Shown piece after piece: positions 36,628-38,747 of a stretch of DNA of 38,747 nt (position 1 is its first letter; the number at the start of each line of letters is the position of its first letter). A program made the translations under genes and the position numbers. The notes beneath the pieces were generated by a model. It made no database searches, was not told the origin of the DNA, and worked only from the letters and a program-made list of their open reading frames with translations. The DNA lies in NCBI GenBank assembly GCA_046484535.1, contig JAWOIT010000057.1:1-38747 (forward strand). Reading direction: 5' to 3'. This stretch comes from JAPHTQ01 sp046484535. Lineage in GTDB: Bacteria; Pseudomonadota; Gammaproteobacteria; Thiohalomonadales; Thiohalomonadaceae.

Positions 36628-37638
36628 ATGAGCGCCCACCGCCCCGTCCGCCTGGCTCTCACCCCGGGCGAACCGGCCGGTATCGGCCCGGACCTCTGCC
36701 TGCAGCTGGCACAGCGGTCAGGTCACCAAACGGAGTTGGTGGCCATCGCCGATCCCGCCCTGCTGGAACAGCGTGCCGAGGAGCTCGGCCTGCCGATTAC
36801 GCTGCGCCCTTTCGATCCGCAACATCCCCCTGAGCCCACGGGCGCCGGCGAACTTGCCGTACACCCCATTACGCTGGGCGCACCGGTACACACCGGGCGG
36901 CTCGATCCGGCCAATGCAGAGTATGTATTGAAGACCCTGCAAAGCGCCGTCGAGGGCTGCCTTGCCGACCGTTTCGATGCCCTGGTCACCGGTCCGGTGC
37001 ATAAAGGGGTGATTAATGATGCCGGCATTCCCTTTACCGGCCACACCGAATTCCTCGCCGAACAGACAGACACACCGAGGGTGGTGATGATGCTCGCCAC
37101 CGAGGGCCTGCGGGTGGCGCTGGCCACCACCCACCTGCCGCTGGCCGAGGTCAGCCGCCACATCACAAAAGAGTTGTTGCGGGAGATACTGCAGATCCTG
37201 CACCGTGATCTTCAGCAACGCTTCGGCATCACCACCCCGCGGATTATGGTTTGCGGCCTCAACCCGCACGCCGGAGAGGGCGGCCACCTGGGGCGCGAAG
37301 AGCTGGAGATCATCGGGCCACTCCTGGAACAACTACGCGGTGAGGGCATGCACCTGTTCGGCCCGCTGCCCGCCGACACCCTGTTCACCCCCCGCTATCT
37401 CGAGGAAGCCGATGCGGTGCTGGCGATGTATCACGACCAGGGGCTTCCGGTGCTCAAGCACATGGGCTTCGGCCGGGCGGTCAATGTCACCCTGGGGCTG
37501 CCCATTATCCGGACTTCGGTGGACCACGGCACCGCCCTGGAGCTCGCCGGCAGCGGGCGGGCGGATACCGGCAGTCTGGAGTACGCCATTGAGGTGGCGT
37601 TGGAGATGGTTGGCGGGCGTGAGGGCGTGAGGGCGTGA
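36628..37638 (+). CDS. pdxA: 4-hydroxythreonine-4-phosphate dehydrogenase PdxA
   Basis: Oxidises 4-phosphohydroxy-L-threonine in pyridoxal 5'-phosphate synthesis. From the ATG at 36628 the protein has 336 residues with the family motifs LTPGEPAGIGPDL, TGPVHKGVINDAG, PFTGHTEFLAE, CGLNPHAGEGGHLG and AMYHDQGLPVLKH (zinc-site histidines), and IIRTSVDHGTALELAG. It starts four bases after surA. The C-terminus (GGREGVRA) and the TGA stop are encoded by the first units of an 8 bp tandem repeat, so the last few residues were probably gained from repeat expansion; the core is unaffected. Confidence 0.95.
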   Translation: MSAHRPVRLALTPGEPAGIGPDLCLQLAQRSGHQTELVAIADPALLEQRAEELGLPITLRPFDPQHPPEPTGAGELAVHPITLGAPVHTGRLDPANAEYVLKTLQSAVEGCLADRFDALVTGPVHKGVINDAGIPFTGHTEFLAEQTDTPRVVMMLATEGLRVALATTHLPLAEVSRHITKELLREILQILHRDLQQRFGITTPRIMVCGLNPHAGEGGHLGREELEIIGPLLEQLRGEGMHLFGPLPADTLFTPRYLEEADAVLAMYHDQGLPVLKHMGFGRAVNVTLGLPIIRTSVDHGTALELAGSGRADTGSLEYAIEVALEMVGGREGVRA

Positions 37639-37677
37639 GGGCGTGAGGGCGTGAGGGCGTGAGGGCGTGAGGGCGTG
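37614..37677. repeat. 8 bp tandem repeat array after pdxA
   Basis: Seven perfect copies of AGGGCGTG (37622-37677), preceded by one degenerate copy (CGGGCGTG), run through the pdxA stop codon. The same unit and orientation recur after ksgA. There are no spacers. Confidence 0.95.
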
Positions 37678-37683
37678 TGATTC

Positions 37684-37722
37684 TCACCTGTCACCTGTCA
37701 CCTGTCACCTGTCACCTCTCAC
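37684..37722. repeat. 7 bp tandem repeat array before ksgA
   Basis: Four perfect copies of TCACCTG and a fifth ending in C follow the 8 bp array after seven bases. The CTCAC/TCAC cores are complementary to the GTGAG cores of the 8 bp array, so the transcript could fold back on itself between pdxA and ksgA. Confidence 0.9.
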
Positions 37723-37773
37723 AGCAAAAGGTTAGAATTGCCTAATTTCGCCCTGTTGCCATTGGAGCTCTAA

Positions 37774-38562
37774 TTGAACCACCGCCCGCGCAAACGCTTC
37801 GGCCAGAACTTTCTCCACGACCCGGGGGTGATCCGCGGCATTGTGGCCGCCATTCATCCGCGATCCGGCCAGAGAGTGGTGGAGATCGGCCCCGGACTCG
37901 GCGCCCTCACCGAACCGCTGCTGGCCGAGCTGGGTGAAATGGACGTGGTGGAACTGGATCGGGACCTGGTGCCCCGCCTGCAGCAGCACTTTAGCGACAA
38001 GGGCGAGCTGCGGATTCACAACACCGATGCCCTCAAGTTCGACTTCTGCTCACTGCCTGACGATAAAAGTGAACAGCTGCGCGTGGTAGGCAACCTCCCC
38101 TACAACATCTCCACCCCGCTTATCTTTCACCTGCTGGAGCAGTCGCATTGCATTGAGGATATGCACTTTATGTTGCAAAAAGAGGTGGTGGAGCGACTGG
38201 CCGCCTCCCCCGGCGGCGGCGACTATGGCCGGCTGAGCGTGATGGTGCAGTACCATTGCCGGGTGGAGAAACTGTTTTCCGTCCCGCCCGGCGCCTTCAA
38301 TCCGCCGCCAAAGGTTTACTCGGCCATCGTCCGTCTTACCCCCTACCATGAACTCCCCCACCCGGCCAACGATGAAAAGGTCTTCGCCCGGCTGGTGGCC
38401 CAGGCCTTCAACCAGCGCCGCAAGACCCTGCGCAACAACCTGAAAAAGATGCTCGACAGCACCATAATAGAAGCCCTCGGCATCGATCCGGGCGCCCGGC
38501 CGCAGACCCTGACGCTGGAGCAGTTCGTGGCGCTGGCCAATGCCGTTGCTGATCAGGGGTGA
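37774..38562 (+). CDS. rsmA: 16S rRNA (adenine1518/1519-N6) dimethyltransferase RsmA/KsgA
   Basis: Dimethylates two adjacent adenosines near the 3' end of 16S rRNA late in 30S assembly; its loss gives kasugamycin resistance. The 262 residues show KRFGQNFLHD at the N-terminus, the SAM loop VEIGPGLGALT (36-46), acidic VELDRD, motif IV NLPYNIS (107-113), and the C-terminal helical domain FNPPPKVYSAIVRL and FNQRRKTLRNNLKK. It starts with TTG preceded by TTGGAGCTC. Arrays of one 8 bp repeat flank the gene on both sides, and the stop TGA shares its last base with the downstream array. Confidence 0.96.
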   Translation: MNHRPRKRFGQNFLHDPGVIRGIVAAIHPRSGQRVVEIGPGLGALTEPLLAELGEMDVVELDRDLVPRLQQHFSDKGELRIHNTDALKFDFCSLPDDKSEQLRVVGNLPYNISTPLIFHLLEQSHCIEDMHFMLQKEVVERLAASPGGGDYGRLSVMVQYHCRVEKLFSVPPGAFNPPPKVYSAIVRLTPYHELPHPANDEKVFARLVAQAFNQRRKTLRNNLKKMLDSTIIEALGIDPGARPQTLTLEQFVALANAVADQG

Positions 38563-38625
38563 GGGCGTGAGGGCGTGAGGGCGTGAGGGCGTGAGGGCGT
38601 GAGGGCGTGAGGGCGTGAGGGCGTG
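38562..38625. repeat. 8 bp tandem repeat array after ksgA
   Basis: Eight perfect copies of AGGGCGTG begin at the final base of the ksgA stop codon. They have the same unit, phase and orientation as the array after pdxA about 940 bp upstream. Confidence 0.95.
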
Positions 38626-38747
38626 AGGAGTATGAAGTTCCATTGCCGGTTGTCACACCATTTCCGCTGCCTGGAAGCTTCGACTATCCACTTTGAACAT
38701 TTAACGTAACTGCTCTCTCTGAATAATGCGTTACCGCAGAGGCGTTG
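38626..38747. other. Right edge, no gene recognised
   Basis: The last 122 bases show no supported coding region. ACCGCAGAGGCG at 38733-38744 looks like the start of another copy of the interspersed repeat seen near 17.7-17.9 kb. Confidence 0.35.

Noticed and set aside
37431..38656. Minus-strand frames with repeated SRPHALTP units around ksgA
   Set aside because: They are translations of the 8 bp tandem arrays; an 8 bp unit gives an open 24 bp period by chance.

Overview
This 38.7 kb window looks like chromosomal DNA of a gammaproteobacterium. MutH, the lptD-surA-pdxA-ksgA block beside an amgK/murU peptidoglycan-recycling pair, a Tas-type aldo-keto reductase and RutE-, PurT- and MoaC/D/E-type proteins close to their E. 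coli counterparts all point there. A PPi-dependent phosphofructokinase next to a proton-pumping pyrophosphatase suggests a Chromatiales-like or other sulfur- or methane-oxidising lineage, but that placement is inference. I saw no rRNA, tRNA, CRISPR array, insertion sequence or prophage.

Layout. (1) 1-6.7 kb: the 3' end of a subtilisin-type protease, a small secreted protein, a translationally coupled ATP-grasp ligase and CocE/S15 hydrolase with a divergent MFS transporter, and a DUF2189 membrane protein. (2) 6.9-10.7 kb: a small outer-membrane barrel, rimO, tas, and a 40-residue membrane peptide gene with a strong ribosome binding site. (3) 10.8-17.7 kb: a pyrophosphate/adenylate energy block. 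It holds an adenylate kinase with a ~250-residue lysine-rich histone-H1-like tail, PPi-phosphofructokinase, K+-independent H+-pyrophosphatase, soluble pyrophosphatase and a metallophosphoesterase. A 600 bp, strongly foldable intergenic region separates adk from pfp. (4) 17.9-21.8 kb: a DksA-like protein, moaE/moaD with divergent moaC, a conserved 109-residue protein, rutE, mutH and a YdcH-like protein. (5) 22.2-26.8 kb: rhlE, 2-Cys peroxiredoxin, a cold-shock protein, purT and a conserved small protein. (6) 27.1-32.9 kb: an aspartoacylase-like enzyme, a GCS2-type ligase, murU, a Sel1-repeat protein on the opposite strand, amgK and a secreted barrel-like protein. (7) 33.1-38.7 kb: lptD, surA, pdxA and ksgA, the last flanked by two arrays of the same 8 bp tandem repeat.

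Functional threads. PPi-PFK, H+-PPase and soluble PPase act on the same metabolite, so PPi can be spent in glycolysis, converted to proton motive force or burnt off, while adenylate kinase handles the AMP made by PPi-releasing reactions. AmgK and MurU turn recycled MurNAc into UDP-MurNAc. LptD and SurA handle outer-membrane assembly. Two ligase/hydrolase pairs (ATP-grasp with CocE, GCS2 with aspartoacylase) hint at unidentified amide or peptide metabolites. The most unusual single object is the adenylate kinase with the repetitive basic tail.
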